From Fusicatenibacter saccharivorans (GTDB taxonomy: Bacteria > Bacillota > Clostridia > Lachnospirales > Lachnospiraceae), in assembly GCF_015557635.1 (NCBI RefSeq), contig NZ_JADNOP010000001.1:62001-126000 (forward strand): a stretch of 64,000 bases of DNA. Reading direction: 5' to 3'. Made by a program: the position numbers and the translations under genes. The notes beneath the pieces were generated by a model. The model was not told the origin of the DNA. It saw only the letters and a list, made by a program, of their open reading frames with translations, and searched no databases. Of this stretch, positions 10,259 to 18,674 are shown piece after piece (positions within the stretch are counted from its first letter, which is position 1; each line of letters opens with the position of its first letter).

Positions 10259-10747
10259 TTATTTCTCCGCCTTTTCTATTGCTTCCTGCGCCGCATTTCT
10301 GATACCGGTGGAGCTGAATGTTGCTCCGCTGATCGTATCAACATCGGCGGACTGTGCCTCAATAATCTTTGGAATGATCGCCTCCGCGTTTGACAGATAC
10401 GCACTGTCCTCGCCGTCGGCGGATGTGATGGCAAGATCGGTAATCTGGCCGCCCTCTACGGTTACTTCAACTGCAATGGTGCCGCCGAAGCCGTCAGCCT
10501 CACCGTCATACGTGCCGTCCACATACTGCCCTTCTGCTTCTGCTGCTTCACTTGCGGCCGTATCCGCCGTGTTGGATGCAGCTGCTGCGGCCTGCAGATT
10601 TTCCTTCTGAAGCTGGGTCGTCTCAAGCTCTGCCGAGAGCCGCGCGATCTGATCCTCTTTGTCTCTTTTATCGAGTACGGTATTGTAGCCGATCAGAACA
10701 GCAGCAATGACAGCGACATTCAAAAAACGAACAATCAATTGTCTCAT
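10259..10747 (-). CDS. Single-domain membrane-anchored FMN-binding protein
   Basis: The 162-residue protein has an N-terminal membrane anchor (about 6-24), a coiled Ala/Glu-rich stalk (30-72) and one FMN_bind domain (about 75-160) related to RnfG/NqrC. The flavinylation motif DTISGAT ends at Thr143, the predicted site of covalent FMN attachment by ApbE. Conserved DGTYDGEADGFGGTIAVEV and YLSNAEAIIPKIIEAQS precede it. It probably relays electrons between the polyferredoxin and the multi-flavin protein encoded by the neighbouring gene. The start has AAAGGGGAA upstream. Covalent FMN is inferred from motif and operon. Confidence 0.9.
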   Translation of the reverse strand: MRQLIVRFLNVAVIAAVLIGYNTVLDKRDKEDQIARLSAELETTQLQKENLQAAAAASNTADTAASEAAEAEGQYVDGTYDGEADGFGGTIAVEVTVEGGQITDLAITSADGEDSAYLSNAEAIIPKIIEAQSADVDTISGATFSSTGIRNAAQEAIEKAEK

Positions 10748-10759
10748 CTGTTTTCCCCT

Positions 10760-12817
10760 TTATTGTGTTACTTTCGCAGCATCCAGCGCATTCCGGCATG
10801 CCTCAAGAATGGCTTTTGAGGAGCAGGTTGCACGGGAAACGGTGTCGATGTTTTCAAGCGTTCCGGTTTCCAAAATCTGAGCGGAAACGCCTTTGATTTT
10901 GGAGGTTCCTTCGGATGCGCGGCGGATGTAGGAGGCATTCTGACTGTCTCCGTCACCGGTGATGTTGCTTAACGCTACGATTTTATCGTTTTCAATTGTT
11001 ACCGTCACGGAAAGCTGATAAGCGGTAAAATCTTCATCTTCATCCGGCTCGCAGACGGCAATCGCTGTATATTCGCCGTCCTGATAGATCTTTTGTTCCG
11101 GAGTTTCCGTCGGGGTTGGTGTTGGCGTCTCAGTTGGCTCCGGGGTTTCGGTCGGGGTTGGTGTTTCCGTCGGTGTCGGAGTTACCGTTGGCGTCGGGGT
11201 TGGATTTTTCTTTTCCTCAGTTACGCGTTCTGCCTCTTTTAAAGCTTCCTCGATTGCCGCAAGAATTCCCCTGGAGCTGTAGGTTGCGCCGGAAACGGTG
11301 TCGACTTCCAGTGTCTGGTTTTTCACAACGTCCTTTGCTGTCTGTTTTGCGCGTTTTAAGAATGCTTCGTCATCTTCACTCTCGGTCACGAGAATTGCCT
11401 TGATCGTCTTATCCTGAATGACAACTGCCGTTGTAATGTCTCCCAGATAGCCCTCGCCGGTTCCGTAGTAAATGCCTTCCTCGTATGGGAATTTTCCTTC
11501 CGGAATCGTTGTGGTTCCGCCGCTGCTCGTTCCGTTATCCGGAACGGTCTCGCCGTTTGTTGCTTTCTTCGCATTTTCCAGCGCCTGTTTTACTGCGTTC
11601 TGGATGCCGCGGGAGCTGTACGTTGCGCCGGATACGAGATCCACATCGGTTTTCTGTCCGTCTACGATGTGGTCCGCTACGACTTTGGCACGGTTGAAGA
11701 ATGTCTCGTCATCTTCATTTTCCAGAATCAGTACCGCTTTGATCGTCTGATCCTGCAGGGCTACCGCCACTTTGATGTCTCCCTGGAAACCGGCGGCCGT
11801 TCCGTAATAAATTCCGTCCTGATAAGGAAAACTTCCCTTGGATGCAGACGAGTTGTTATTGTTCTGGCCGTTATTCTGACTGTTGTTTCCGTTGTTTGTA
11901 TTGCCCTGGCTTCCTCCGTTTGTACTGGAAGACCCGTTCACTGCCGCCTGACTTAAGGCACTCCGCACAGCTTCAATAATACCGCGGGAGCTGTATGTCG
12001 CGCCGGAGACCGTATCCACATTCGTACTCTGTGTTGAGATAATCGTCGAAATCAGAGAGGAAGCACTGGAAAGGTAGCTTGGCGTATCGCTGTTTTCCAC
12101 AATATCAATCGAAGCAATTTTTCCGCCGCTGACAACAACGCAGACTTTCATTGTGCCGCCAAATCCCGTTCCGGTTCCGTAATACGTTCCATCCCGGTAG
12201 GCAGCCGGTTCTTCGATTTTAGATACTGTAACGGTTCCGCCGGCAGAGGCTCCGCCGCCTGCCGCTCCTGATGCGGATGCCGGTTCTGAAGTGTCCTCCT
12301 GACCGGTCAGTGCATTTTTCACGGCTGCAAGGATACCTTTTGAACTGAAAGTTGCACCGGAAACCGTGTCCACATCCACACTCTGGGATGCGATGATGCG
12401 GTCGATAACTCCCTTCGCACGGTTCAGGAAAGCTGCGTCCTCGCCGGGAGCGCTTACAATCGAGATCGACTGAATCGTTTTGTCTTTCAATACGACAGAG
12501 ACTGTAATCGTACCGCCAAAACCTGTTCCGCTTCCTTCGTACGTTCCGTCCGCCAGTTCAAAGCTGCCGGAACCGACGGCTGCGACAAGTTCTGCTTCGG
12601 TATCGGTTGTCTTTTGGGTATCGTCCTTCTTTTTTGTATCATCTTTCTTTTCCGCTGCATCGGTATCCTGTTCCGGCTCCGGTGTCACCAGTGCCTCCGG
12701 CTGCTCTACGGCGTAAACCGGTGCAGTGTAGCCGTTCAGCGAAATACCGGCGCAGGCTGCTACGATAACTGCCGCGAGAGCCGGTGCAAATGCTGTCAGT
12801 TTTTTCCATTTTCCCAT
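10760..12817 (-). CDS. Five-domain FMN-binding extracytosolic protein (multi-flavin)
   Basis: The 685-residue protein has an N-terminal export/anchor segment (about 10-36), an acidic-lysine linker and five FMN_bind repeats. The first four end in SGAT motifs with acceptor threonines at about 156, 274, 399 and 512. The fifth (about 577-680), after a P/T-rich linker (539-573), has DTVSRAT, where glycine is replaced by arginine. That fifth domain resembles the N-terminal domain of the giant surface protein more than its own siblings (acidic loop, QLSVTVTIENDKIVAL). Up to four or five covalent FMN groups could form a flavin chain across the wall. It lies two bases after apbE. The Asn/Gly-rich stretch at 295-326 is probably a flexible spacer. 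Confidence 0.9.
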   Translation of the reverse strand: MGKWKKLTAFAPALAAVIVAACAGISLNGYTAPVYAVEQPEALVTPEPEQDTDAAEKKDDTKKKDDTQKTTDTEAELVAAVGSGSFELADGTYEGSGTGFGGTITVSVVLKDKTIQSISIVSAPGEDAAFLNRAKGVIDRIIASQSVDVDTVSGATFSSKGILAAVKNALTGQEDTSEPASASGAAGGGASAGGTVTVSKIEEPAAYRDGTYYGTGTGFGGTMKVCVVVSGGKIASIDIVENSDTPSYLSSASSLISTIISTQSTNVDTVSGATYSSRGIIEAVRSALSQAAVNGSSSTNGGSQGNTNNGNNSQNNGQNNNNSSASKGSFPYQDGIYYGTAAGFQGDIKVAVALQDQTIKAVLILENEDDETFFNRAKVVADHIVDGQKTDVDLVSGATYSSRGIQNAVKQALENAKKATNGETVPDNGTSSGGTTTIPEGKFPYEEGIYYGTGEGYLGDITTAVVIQDKTIKAILVTESEDDEAFLKRAKQTAKDVVKNQTLEVDTVSGATYSSRGILAAIEEALKEAERVTEEKKNPTPTPTVTPTPTETPTPTETPEPTETPTPTPTETPEQKIYQDGEYTAIAVCEPDEDEDFTAYQLSVTVTIENDKIVALSNITGDGDSQNASYIRRASEGTSKIKGVSAQILETGTLENIDTVSRATCSSKAILEACRNALDAAKVTQ

Positions 12818-12819
12818 GG

Positions 12820-13983
12820 TTATGTATCACCGTCTTTCCTGATAATGTTTGTCTCGTGATCGGATGTGAAATCGTCAGCAATTCCTTCGGTTACATACAG
12901 AACGCCGTCCTCATCCTCCAGAATGGTGTCAAATTCATCGCTGTGTGCACGCCAGTATTCGGCTGCCTTGTCCTTTCCCATGATGAAAAGAGAAGTAGAA
13001 AGGCCATCCGCCAGTGTTCCGTCAGCACTTACGATCGTCACCGACACCAGACCGTTATTTGCCGGATGACCGGTCGATGGGTCGATGATGTGATGATATT
13101 TCACGCCGTCCTGTTCAAAATACCGTTCGTAGCCTCCGGAGGTAATGACGGCACGGTCTGCAGTCGAGAGAATGCCGAGGTAATCGTCCTCTGTTTCCGG
13201 ACTCTGCACTGCGACGCGCCATTTGCTGCCGTCCGTTTTTGTACCGACAACCTGAACATTTCCACCGAGGTTAATCAGTCCGCTCGTCACACCGCATTCC
13301 CGGTAAATATCTGCGATTCTGCCGGACGTATAGCCCTTTGCGATTCCGCCGAAATCGATTTTCATACCATCTTTTGCAAAGCTGATGGACGATTCGTCTT
13401 TATCATAGATAATATTGTTCGCGTCGGTGAGCGGGAGAAGATTTTCAATCATCTCATCCGAAGGAACCGTATAGTTTCCGGTGGTAAATCCCCAGGCGTC
13501 CATGAGAGGGTAAATTGCGATGTCAAAAACACCGTTCGTACTGTCATACAGATCCAGAGAACGCTCCAGCAGATAGGTGGTATCTTCTGACAAGGTTCCG
13601 CCGCCGTTCGCATTGATCTGCGCTACCTCACTCGTCTCCGCACCGGTTGAAAGGAGCGCATCCAGCCGTTCAATCTCTTGCTGTGCCTGATCCACGGCCA
13701 TCTCCGCGTTCGGACCGTAAGCAGTCACCGTCATATACGTATCCATCGCAAAGATATCCCGACTGCTCGATGCATCTGCGGTATCGGAAGAAGCTGTGGA
13801 TGATGCGGATTCCTGCGTGGAATTCTCTTCCGAAGCGTCAGAACTGCTCGAAGGCTCCGCAACAGATGCCGGCTGTGTCTGACTTCCGCTGCTCTCCGGC
13901 TGCGCTGCTGTCCCCGTACCGGAACATCCGCCGACCGTCATCACCATGGCAAGACAAAATGCTGCAACAATTTTCTTTTTCAT
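12820..13983 (-). CDS. apbE: FAD:protein FMN transferase (ApbE), lipoprotein
   Basis: The 387-residue lipoprotein has lipobox VGGC with Cys20, then a Ser/Ala-rich linker (22-75). The ApbE fold follows: RDIFAMDTYMTVTAYG, FDIAIYPLMDAWGF, the signature KIDFGGIAKGYTSGRIA, GLINLGGNVQVVGTK, HHIIDPSTGHPANNGLVSVTIV and the Mg-binding TLADGLSTSLFIMG. The enzyme attaches FMN from FAD to the Thr of SGAT motifs on exported proteins. It heads an operon whose next two genes encode five plus one such domains, so these and the giant surface protein are its likely substrates. The start has a GGAG site and the promoter carries a TTAG-N6-CTAA palindrome. Confidence 0.95.
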   Translation of the reverse strand: MKKKIVAAFCLAMVMTVGGCSGTGTAAQPESSGSQTQPASVAEPSSSSDASEENSTQESASSTASSDTADASSSRDIFAMDTYMTVTAYGPNAEMAVDQAQQEIERLDALLSTGAETSEVAQINANGGGTLSEDTTYLLERSLDLYDSTNGVFDIAIYPLMDAWGFTTGNYTVPSDEMIENLLPLTDANNIIYDKDESSISFAKDGMKIDFGGIAKGYTSGRIADIYRECGVTSGLINLGGNVQVVGTKTDGSKWRVAVQSPETEDDYLGILSTADRAVITSGGYERYFEQDGVKYHHIIDPSTGHPANNGLVSVTIVSADGTLADGLSTSLFIMGKDKAAEYWRAHSDEFDTILEDEDGVLYVTEGIADDFTSDHETNIIRKDGDT

Positions 13984-14007
13984 AAATAAAACTCCATTTT
14001 TTCTTAT

Positions 14008-14023
14008 GTTAGGAAATTCTAAC
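14008..14023. promoter_or_regulatory. Palindromic operator candidate at the apbE promoter
   Basis: GTTAG-GAAATT-CTAAC is a perfect 5-6-5 palindrome. It starts at about +1 relative to the predicted extended -10 and shares TTAG-N6-CTAA with the sites at 8214 and 41455. Confidence 0.55.
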
Positions 14024-14029
14024 TTTGGT

Positions 14030-14038
14030 ATTATAACA
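14030..14038 (-). promoter_or_regulatory. Extended -10 promoter of the apbE operon
   Basis: On the minus strand TG-T-TATAAT reads from 14038 to 14030. No clear -35 is present at 17 bp, consistent with an extended -10 promoter. It would drive all six genes down to 8426. The rest of the 246-bp gap to pflB holds the pflB terminator. Confidence 0.5.
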
Positions 14039-14167
14039 TTAACTCGTAACTTACGCTATGAATTACTTGATAAAAGTTTTTCAATTAGCGTTCTGCATCT
14101 GATAAATTTTCTCATTTTATGTACTCTAAATCAAGTGGATTTTACTGGAATTCAAGCACCGATATAC

Positions 14168-14209
14168 AAAAAGCCCCCACAGCCGCATTACTGCGGCCGC
14201 GGGGGCTTT
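14168..14209 (-). terminator. Rho-independent terminator of pflB
   Basis: On the minus strand a GC-rich stem (AAGCCCCCGCGGCCGCAG paired to CTGTGGGGGCTT around a short loop) is followed by five T residues. It lies about 20 bases after the pflB stop codon. Confidence 0.9.
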
Positions 14210-14229
14210 AGAAATAACATTTTCAGAAA

Positions 14230-16482
14230 TTACATATGATCATGGCAGGTACGTGCAATTACGTCCATCTGCTGCTCTTTTGTCAGGTCGATGAATTTAA
14301 CTGCATAGCCGGATACACGGATCGTGAAGTTTGCATACTCCGGTTTCTCCGGGTGCTCCATTGCGTCGATCAGTTTTTCGGTTCCGAATACGTTTACGTT
14401 CAGGTGATGTGCACCCTGCTCGAAGTATCCGTCCAGAACGTGTACCAGGTTCTCGGTACGCTCTTCGTCGTTATGGCCAAGTGCGCCCGGGTTGATGGTC
14501 TGGGTGTTGGAGATTCCGTCCAGAGCGTCCTCATACGGCAGTTTTGCTACAGAGTTCAGGGAAGCAAGAAGTCCGCTCTTCTCTGCGCCGTAAGACGGGT
14601 TAGCTCCTGGAGACAGAGGCTCACCGGCTTTTCTTCCGTCCGGCAGAGAACCAGTTGCTTTACCATATACAACGTTGGAAGTAATGGTAAGGATAGAGGT
14701 AGTCGGCTCAGAATCACGATAGGTATGGCAGTATTTCAGTTTGTCCATGAAGGTACGAAGCAGCCATACAGCGATCTCGTCTGCTCTGTCATCGTCGTTG
14801 CCGTATCTTGGGAAGTCGCCGGTTGTCTCGAAGTCAACAGCCATTCCTTCTTCGTCACGGATAACTTTAACTTTAGCGTATTTGATTGCGCTTAAGGAGT
14901 CTACTACGTGAGAGAATCCTGCGATACCGGTTGCGAAGGTACGTCTTACATCGGTGTCGATCAGAGCCATCTCTGCTGCCTCATAGTAGTATTTGTCATG
15001 CATGTAATGGATCATGTTCAGAGTTCCAACGTACAGATGAGCCAGCCAGTCCATCATAACGTCGTATTTCTTCATAACCTCATCATAGTCCAGATACTCG
15101 CTGGTGATCGGCTGATATTCCGGAGCAACCTGCTGTTTTGTCTTCTCGTCTTTACCGCCGTTGATAGCGTACAGAAGGCATTTTGCAAGGTTTGCACGAG
15201 CGCCGAAGAACTGGATCTCCTTACCGGTCTCGGTAGCAGATACACAGCAACAGATGGAGTAATCATCGCCCCATACCGGACGCATTACATCATCGTTCTC
15301 ATACTGGATAGAGCTTGTCTGTACAGAAATATGAGCTGCATATTTCTTGAAAGCTTCCGGAAGATTCTCAGAGTACAGAACAGTAAGGTTCGGCTCTGGG
15401 GACGGTCCCATGTTTTCCAGTGTATGCAGGAAACGGAAATCGTTCTTTGTAACGATAGAACGTCCGTCGATTCCCATACCGGCAACTTCCAGAGTAGCCC
15501 ATACCGGGTCACCGGAGAACAGCTGATTGTAAGACGGAATTCTTGCGAATTTAACCATACGGAATTTCATTACCAGATGGTCGATCAGCTCCTGAGCTTC
15601 TTTCTCAGTCAGGATTCCTTTTTCAATATCTCTTTCGATGTAGATATCAAGGAAAGTAGATACACGGCCAACGCTCATTGCAGCACCGTTCTGAGTTTTG
15701 ATAGCTGCAAGGTATCCGAAGTACAGCCACTGAACAGCTTCTCTTGCGTTCTTAGCCGGCTCGGAAATGTCATAGCCATAGGACTGTGCCATAACTTTCA
15801 TATCCTGCAGTGCTCTGACCTGGTCAGCGATCTCTTCTCTTAACTGGAAGTCACCACGACGCATTCCCTGACGATTTGTTGCAGCGAAGTCTGCTTTTTT
15901 GCGCTCGATCAGGTAATCAATACCGTACAGAGCAACACGACGATAGTCGCCTACGATACGGCCACGGCCATAGGTATCCGGCAGACCGGTCAGGATTTTA
16001 TTATGACGGGCTTTCAGCATCTCTGGTGTGTAGATGTCGAATACACCCTGGTTATGTGTTTTGTGATATTTAGTGAAAATTTCATGAAGCTTCTCGCTTG
16101 GTTTGTAGCCGTAAGTCTCGCAGGACTGCTCAGCCATTTTAATTCCACCATACGGCATAAATGCACGTTTCAGCGGTTTGTCTGTCTGAAGACCAACTAC
16201 CTGCTCCAGATCTTTCATGCTGTCATCGATATATGCTGCGCCGTAAGCTGTGATTCCGCTTACAACGTCTGTCTCCATATCCAGAACGCCGCCTTTTGCA
16301 CGCTCTTCTTTCTGGAGTTCCTGTAATTTGCCCCACAGACGGTCTGTAGCCTCTGTTGGTCCCTCCAGGAATTTCTCATCTCCGTCATATGGAGTATAGT
16401 TGTTCTGAATAAAGTCACGTACGTCGATGCCTTCTTTCCAGAGTCTTCCGGTAAAGCCATCCCACTGTTCAAATTCTCTCAT
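14230..16482 (-). CDS. pflB: Formate C-acetyltransferase (pyruvate formate-lyase)
   Basis: The 750-residue glycyl-radical enzyme converts pyruvate and CoA to acetyl-CoA and formate. The active-site cysteine pair lies in [15 protein letters not shown] (about 408-422), and the glycyl-radical loop is [12 protein letters not shown] near the C-terminus (Gly about 725). [25 protein letters not shown] is the usual N-terminus. The start ATG has AGAAAGGA upstream. The activase gene pflA, often adjacent, is not next to it: the following gene is apbE after a strong terminator. A consensus promoter and a short leader ORF lie upstream. Oxygen-sensitive, so it supports an anaerobic fermenter. Confidence 0.98.
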   Translation of the reverse strand: MREFEQWDGFTGRLWKEGIDVRDFIQNNYTPYDGDEKFLEGPTEATDRLWGKLQELQKEERAKGGVLDMETDVVSGITAYGAAYIDDSMKDLEQVVGLQTDKPLKRAFMPYGGIKMAEQSCETYGYKPSEKLHEIFTKYHKTHNQGVFDIYTPEMLKARHNKILTGLPDTYGRGRIVGDYRRVALYGIDYLIERKKADFAATNRQGMRRGDFQLREEIADQVRALQDMKVMAQSYGYDISEPAKNAREAVQWLYFGYLAAIKTQNGAAMSVGRVSTFLDIYIERDIEKGILTEKEAQELIDHLVMKFRMVKFARIPSYNQLFSGDPVWATLEVAGMGIDGRSIVTKNDFRFLHTLENMGPSPEPNLTVLYSENLPEAFKKYAAHISVQTSSIQYENDDVMRPVWGDDYSICCCVSATETGKEIQFFGARANLAKCLLYAINGGKDEKTKQQVAPEYQPITSEYLDYDEVMKKYDVMMDWLAHLYVGTLNMIHYMHDKYYYEAAEMALIDTDVRRTFATGIAGFSHVVDSLSAIKYAKVKVIRDEEGMAVDFETTGDFPRYGNDDDRADEIAVWLLRTFMDKLKYCHTYRDSEPTTSILTITSNVVYGKATGSLPDGRKAGEPLSPGANPSYGAEKSGLLASLNSVAKLPYEDALDGISNTQTINPGALGHNDEERTENLVHVLDGYFEQGAHHLNVNVFGTEKLIDAMEHPEKPEYANFTIRVSGYAVKFIDLTKEQQMDVIARTCHDHM

Positions 16483-16503
16483 TTGATTTGTTCCTTTCTG
16501 GTG

Positions 16504-16548
16504 TTATTTTGTTTCGTCACGCTCCGGCATCTTCTTTGCACCGGGCAT
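16504..16548 (-). CDS. Putative 14-residue leader peptide upstream of pflB
   Basis: The short frame MPGAKKMPERDETK begins 19 bases downstream of the pflB -10 box. It has a near-ideal GGAGGTG site five bases before its ATG and stops 21 bases before the pflB start codon. It is rich in Lys, Glu and Pro with no run of one amino acid, so a classical attenuator is not obvious. It could couple translation into pflB or be a small protein in its own right. Confidence 0.45.
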   Translation of the reverse strand: MPGAKKMPERDETK

Positions 16549-16566
16549 GAACACCTCCGCATGGAT

Positions 16567-16595
16567 AATATAACAAATCTCTGCTTTCCGCGCAA
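16567..16595 (-). promoter_or_regulatory. Sigma-A promoter of pflB
   Basis: On the minus strand TTGCGC (16595-16590), 17 bp, TATATT (16572-16567). The transcript would include the 14-codon leader frame before pflB. Confidence 0.65.
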
Positions 16596-16607
16596 GATAT
16601 GCACTTG

Positions 16608-16645
16608 AAAAAATACAAGGAAAACCACAAAATCTTGTATTTTTA
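16608..16645 (-). terminator. Rho-independent terminator of the glycosidase gene
   Basis: The inverted repeat AAAATACAAG / CTTGTATTTT is flanked by A and T runs. Read on the minus strand it ends in T6, just after the GH101/129-like gene and before the pflB promoter. Confidence 0.8.
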
Positions 16646-16677
16646 TAAGAACAAAATCTACATGTGGCGCTTTTCTT

Positions 16678-18558
16678 TTATTCCCCGTATCCGATTTCAT
16701 ATATCTGCTCTGCAAAGTCACAAATAACATATGTTCCATCGGAAAATTCACTCTTCTGTACGCTTCCGTCCGCCGTCATACACTCGTGACGTACCAGTTC
16801 CAGGAGTGCCGTTTTTTCATGCAGCTCCGTTACAACGCGGCATCTTTCTGTCATCTCTTCCAGACTGATTTTCTCCCCGTCAAATGCACCATCTGTATTC
16901 GGATATGCGCCGTCCCGTACAAGATACGGTGCACCGCCTGCAAGAAGCGCATACAGCATATAGTCCTCGTCTTTTGAAACACGGTCCATCATCCACGGCT
17001 CAATTACGCAGTCATGATACACAAGATTAAAGAGCGGCACCGGGATTCCTTTTTTCGGTGTCTCTGCCGGGCGCAGCATAAAGTCGTACGGCGCATAATG
17101 GCAGAATACCAGATACGGAACCGCCCAGTCGCTGACCTCCTCGGAACTTGAGAGAATCCCCTGTGAGAGCAGCCAGGCGAAGCAGTTTCCGCGGTACGTA
17201 TAGCAGTCTCTTCTCGTCATCACATGCTCCGGATTTGCGCACTCGTCGCCCTCGTTGCACGTAAACACATCGAGGTATGCACCGTCAAGCCGGATTCCGT
17301 TTTTCTTCAGTTCGGCAAAATTCCGTTTTACATAGAACGGTGCCTGCGTTGCACAGAGATAGCTCTGCGGTCCGCCCGCCCAGTAACTGTGTCCCGGTAT
17401 CGTTCCGTCCGGAAGGCGGCAGGCATAATTTTCATCGTAGCTCGGCGCTGCATGGTAATAATCGCGGTACTGGTCGTGAATACCGAATTTGTAGCCGAAA
17501 TCATGCATCGTATCGACAAGCGATTTCATGCCTTCCCATCCGCCGGCCGCTTGGCATGCCGGTGTGTAGTCCGGATGCTGGTTGTCATACCCCGGTTCTG
17601 CCCAGCCGTCCAGATGAAGATAGACTTTCTCTACGCCGAGATCATGAATTTCGCGGATCTGCTGTTCGCGCACGGAAAACGGCACTACGCGGTTATTTTT
17701 CTCCGGATTCTGCGGATCGAAAAAGCCGGACTCCGGCTGCACAACCGTCTTGATTCCCGTATGAACAAAACACGTTCCCACAAGATCGTGAATGGACGGA
17801 TTCTGTACTGCCTTTTCTTTCAAAGTGCGCAGATGGCCCTGTTCCCGTACATACTGACGGTACGTTTTGCAGAGGTCGTTATAATCGCAGTCATTTAAAA
17901 ACGTATAACGGAATACGCGGCGGTAATTCATTGTTCCAAGGCTCGGCTCCAGCCATGCCCCCACGCTGGTATATGGGCCGCCTGCCGGGTGCTCTGCCTG
18001 ATAACCAGCGTTCCACGGTGTTGTACAGATCGCTGTATAGCCGCATCTTTCCTTCACCTGGCCGAACCACGGCATATAGCCGCCGGAGGTCTCAAATCTG
18101 CCGTCAAACGAAAGCTTTCCAAGTTCCGTCTTCCAGGTATTCGGAATCAGAAGTCCCTGTCCCTCGGTAAGGAGTGTATACCAGTCATCGCGCCCGTTTG
18201 TAAACTCCATTGCCGTCGGCCACAGCACCTTTACCGGATGCAGTCCCTCCTCGCAGAGCGGAATCCACTCCATCCAGAGTGTTTCATCCACAGCTTCGAT
18301 CCAGATAATCGTCTCGAAGGCATACGGTGTTCCCGCAAATCCCACATAATGGCTCCGGATGCCGCATCCGACGCCGAAGGAATAGACCTCATGGGAAATC
18401 TCCTCTGCATCCAGGAAACGGTATGTTCCCTCTGCAAAAATCAGTTCCGGTGTCTTTTTCGGATCCGTATTCCAGACAACGCCGTCTTTTTCGATCCTAA
18501 GTCCCAGCGTCTCTTCATCGAGCATCACAGCAAGCGATCCGCTTTCTATTTTTTTCAT
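16678..18558 (-). CDS. Glycosidase, GH101/GH129-like (alpha-N-acetylgalactosaminidase candidate)
   Basis: The 626-residue protein starts at ATG 18558 with AAGGGGAA upstream; a reading to 18669 runs through the intergenic hairpin and was rejected. An N-terminal beta domain (KIESGSLAVMLDEETLGLRI) is followed by a barrel-like core: VEKVYLHLDGWAEPGYDNQHPDY, YKFGIHDQYRDYYHAAPSY, RLDGAYLDVFTC and SSSEEVSDWAVPYL. The Asp of YLDVFTC and a Glu of SSEEVSDW about 43 residues later are placed like the nucleophile and acid/base of GH101-type enzymes (inference). No signal peptide, so it acts inside the cell, perhaps on imported GalNAc-containing sugars as reported for the GH129 enzyme NagBb. DUF5696-type proteins are an alternative. 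No partner genes are adjacent. Confidence 0.6.
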   Translation of the reverse strand: MKKIESGSLAVMLDEETLGLRIEKDGVVWNTDPKKTPELIFAEGTYRFLDAEEISHEVYSFGVGCGIRSHYVGFAGTPYAFETIIWIEAVDETLWMEWIPLCEEGLHPVKVLWPTAMEFTNGRDDWYTLLTEGQGLLIPNTWKTELGKLSFDGRFETSGGYMPWFGQVKERCGYTAICTTPWNAGYQAEHPAGGPYTSVGAWLEPSLGTMNYRRVFRYTFLNDCDYNDLCKTYRQYVREQGHLRTLKEKAVQNPSIHDLVGTCFVHTGIKTVVQPESGFFDPQNPEKNNRVVPFSVREQQIREIHDLGVEKVYLHLDGWAEPGYDNQHPDYTPACQAAGGWEGMKSLVDTMHDFGYKFGIHDQYRDYYHAAPSYDENYACRLPDGTIPGHSYWAGGPQSYLCATQAPFYVKRNFAELKKNGIRLDGAYLDVFTCNEGDECANPEHVMTRRDCYTYRGNCFAWLLSQGILSSSEEVSDWAVPYLVFCHYAPYDFMLRPAETPKKGIPVPLFNLVYHDCVIEPWMMDRVSKDEDYMLYALLAGGAPYLVRDGAYPNTDGAFDGEKISLEEMTERCRVVTELHEKTALLELVRHECMTADGSVQKSEFSDGTYVICDFAEQIYEIGYGE

Positions 18559-18604
18559 CGTGTGATATTCCCCTTTTTCTTTATCATATGTGTTCCAAAC
18601 ACCA

Positions 18605-18666
18605 GAAAGGCGCAGAGAACCCGTCCGCCTTTCTCTGCACGGTTCCGGATTTTCTGCGCCTTTTTC
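18605..18666 (-). terminator. Hairpin after the rsfS operon
   Basis: GGCGCAGA and its complement TCTGCGCC enclose about 45 bases; the arms are flanked by A and T residues. It lies a few bases beyond the rsfS stop and before the next gene's ribosome site. The T-run on the minus strand is short, so terminator strength is uncertain. Confidence 0.5.
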
Positions 18667-18674
18667 CACCTAAC

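Noticed and set aside
11072-11215. Repetitive GTCGGGGTTGG-type tract considered as a CRISPR or tandem satellite
   Set aside because: It is the coding sequence of P/T-rich linkers with no regular repeat-spacer pattern.
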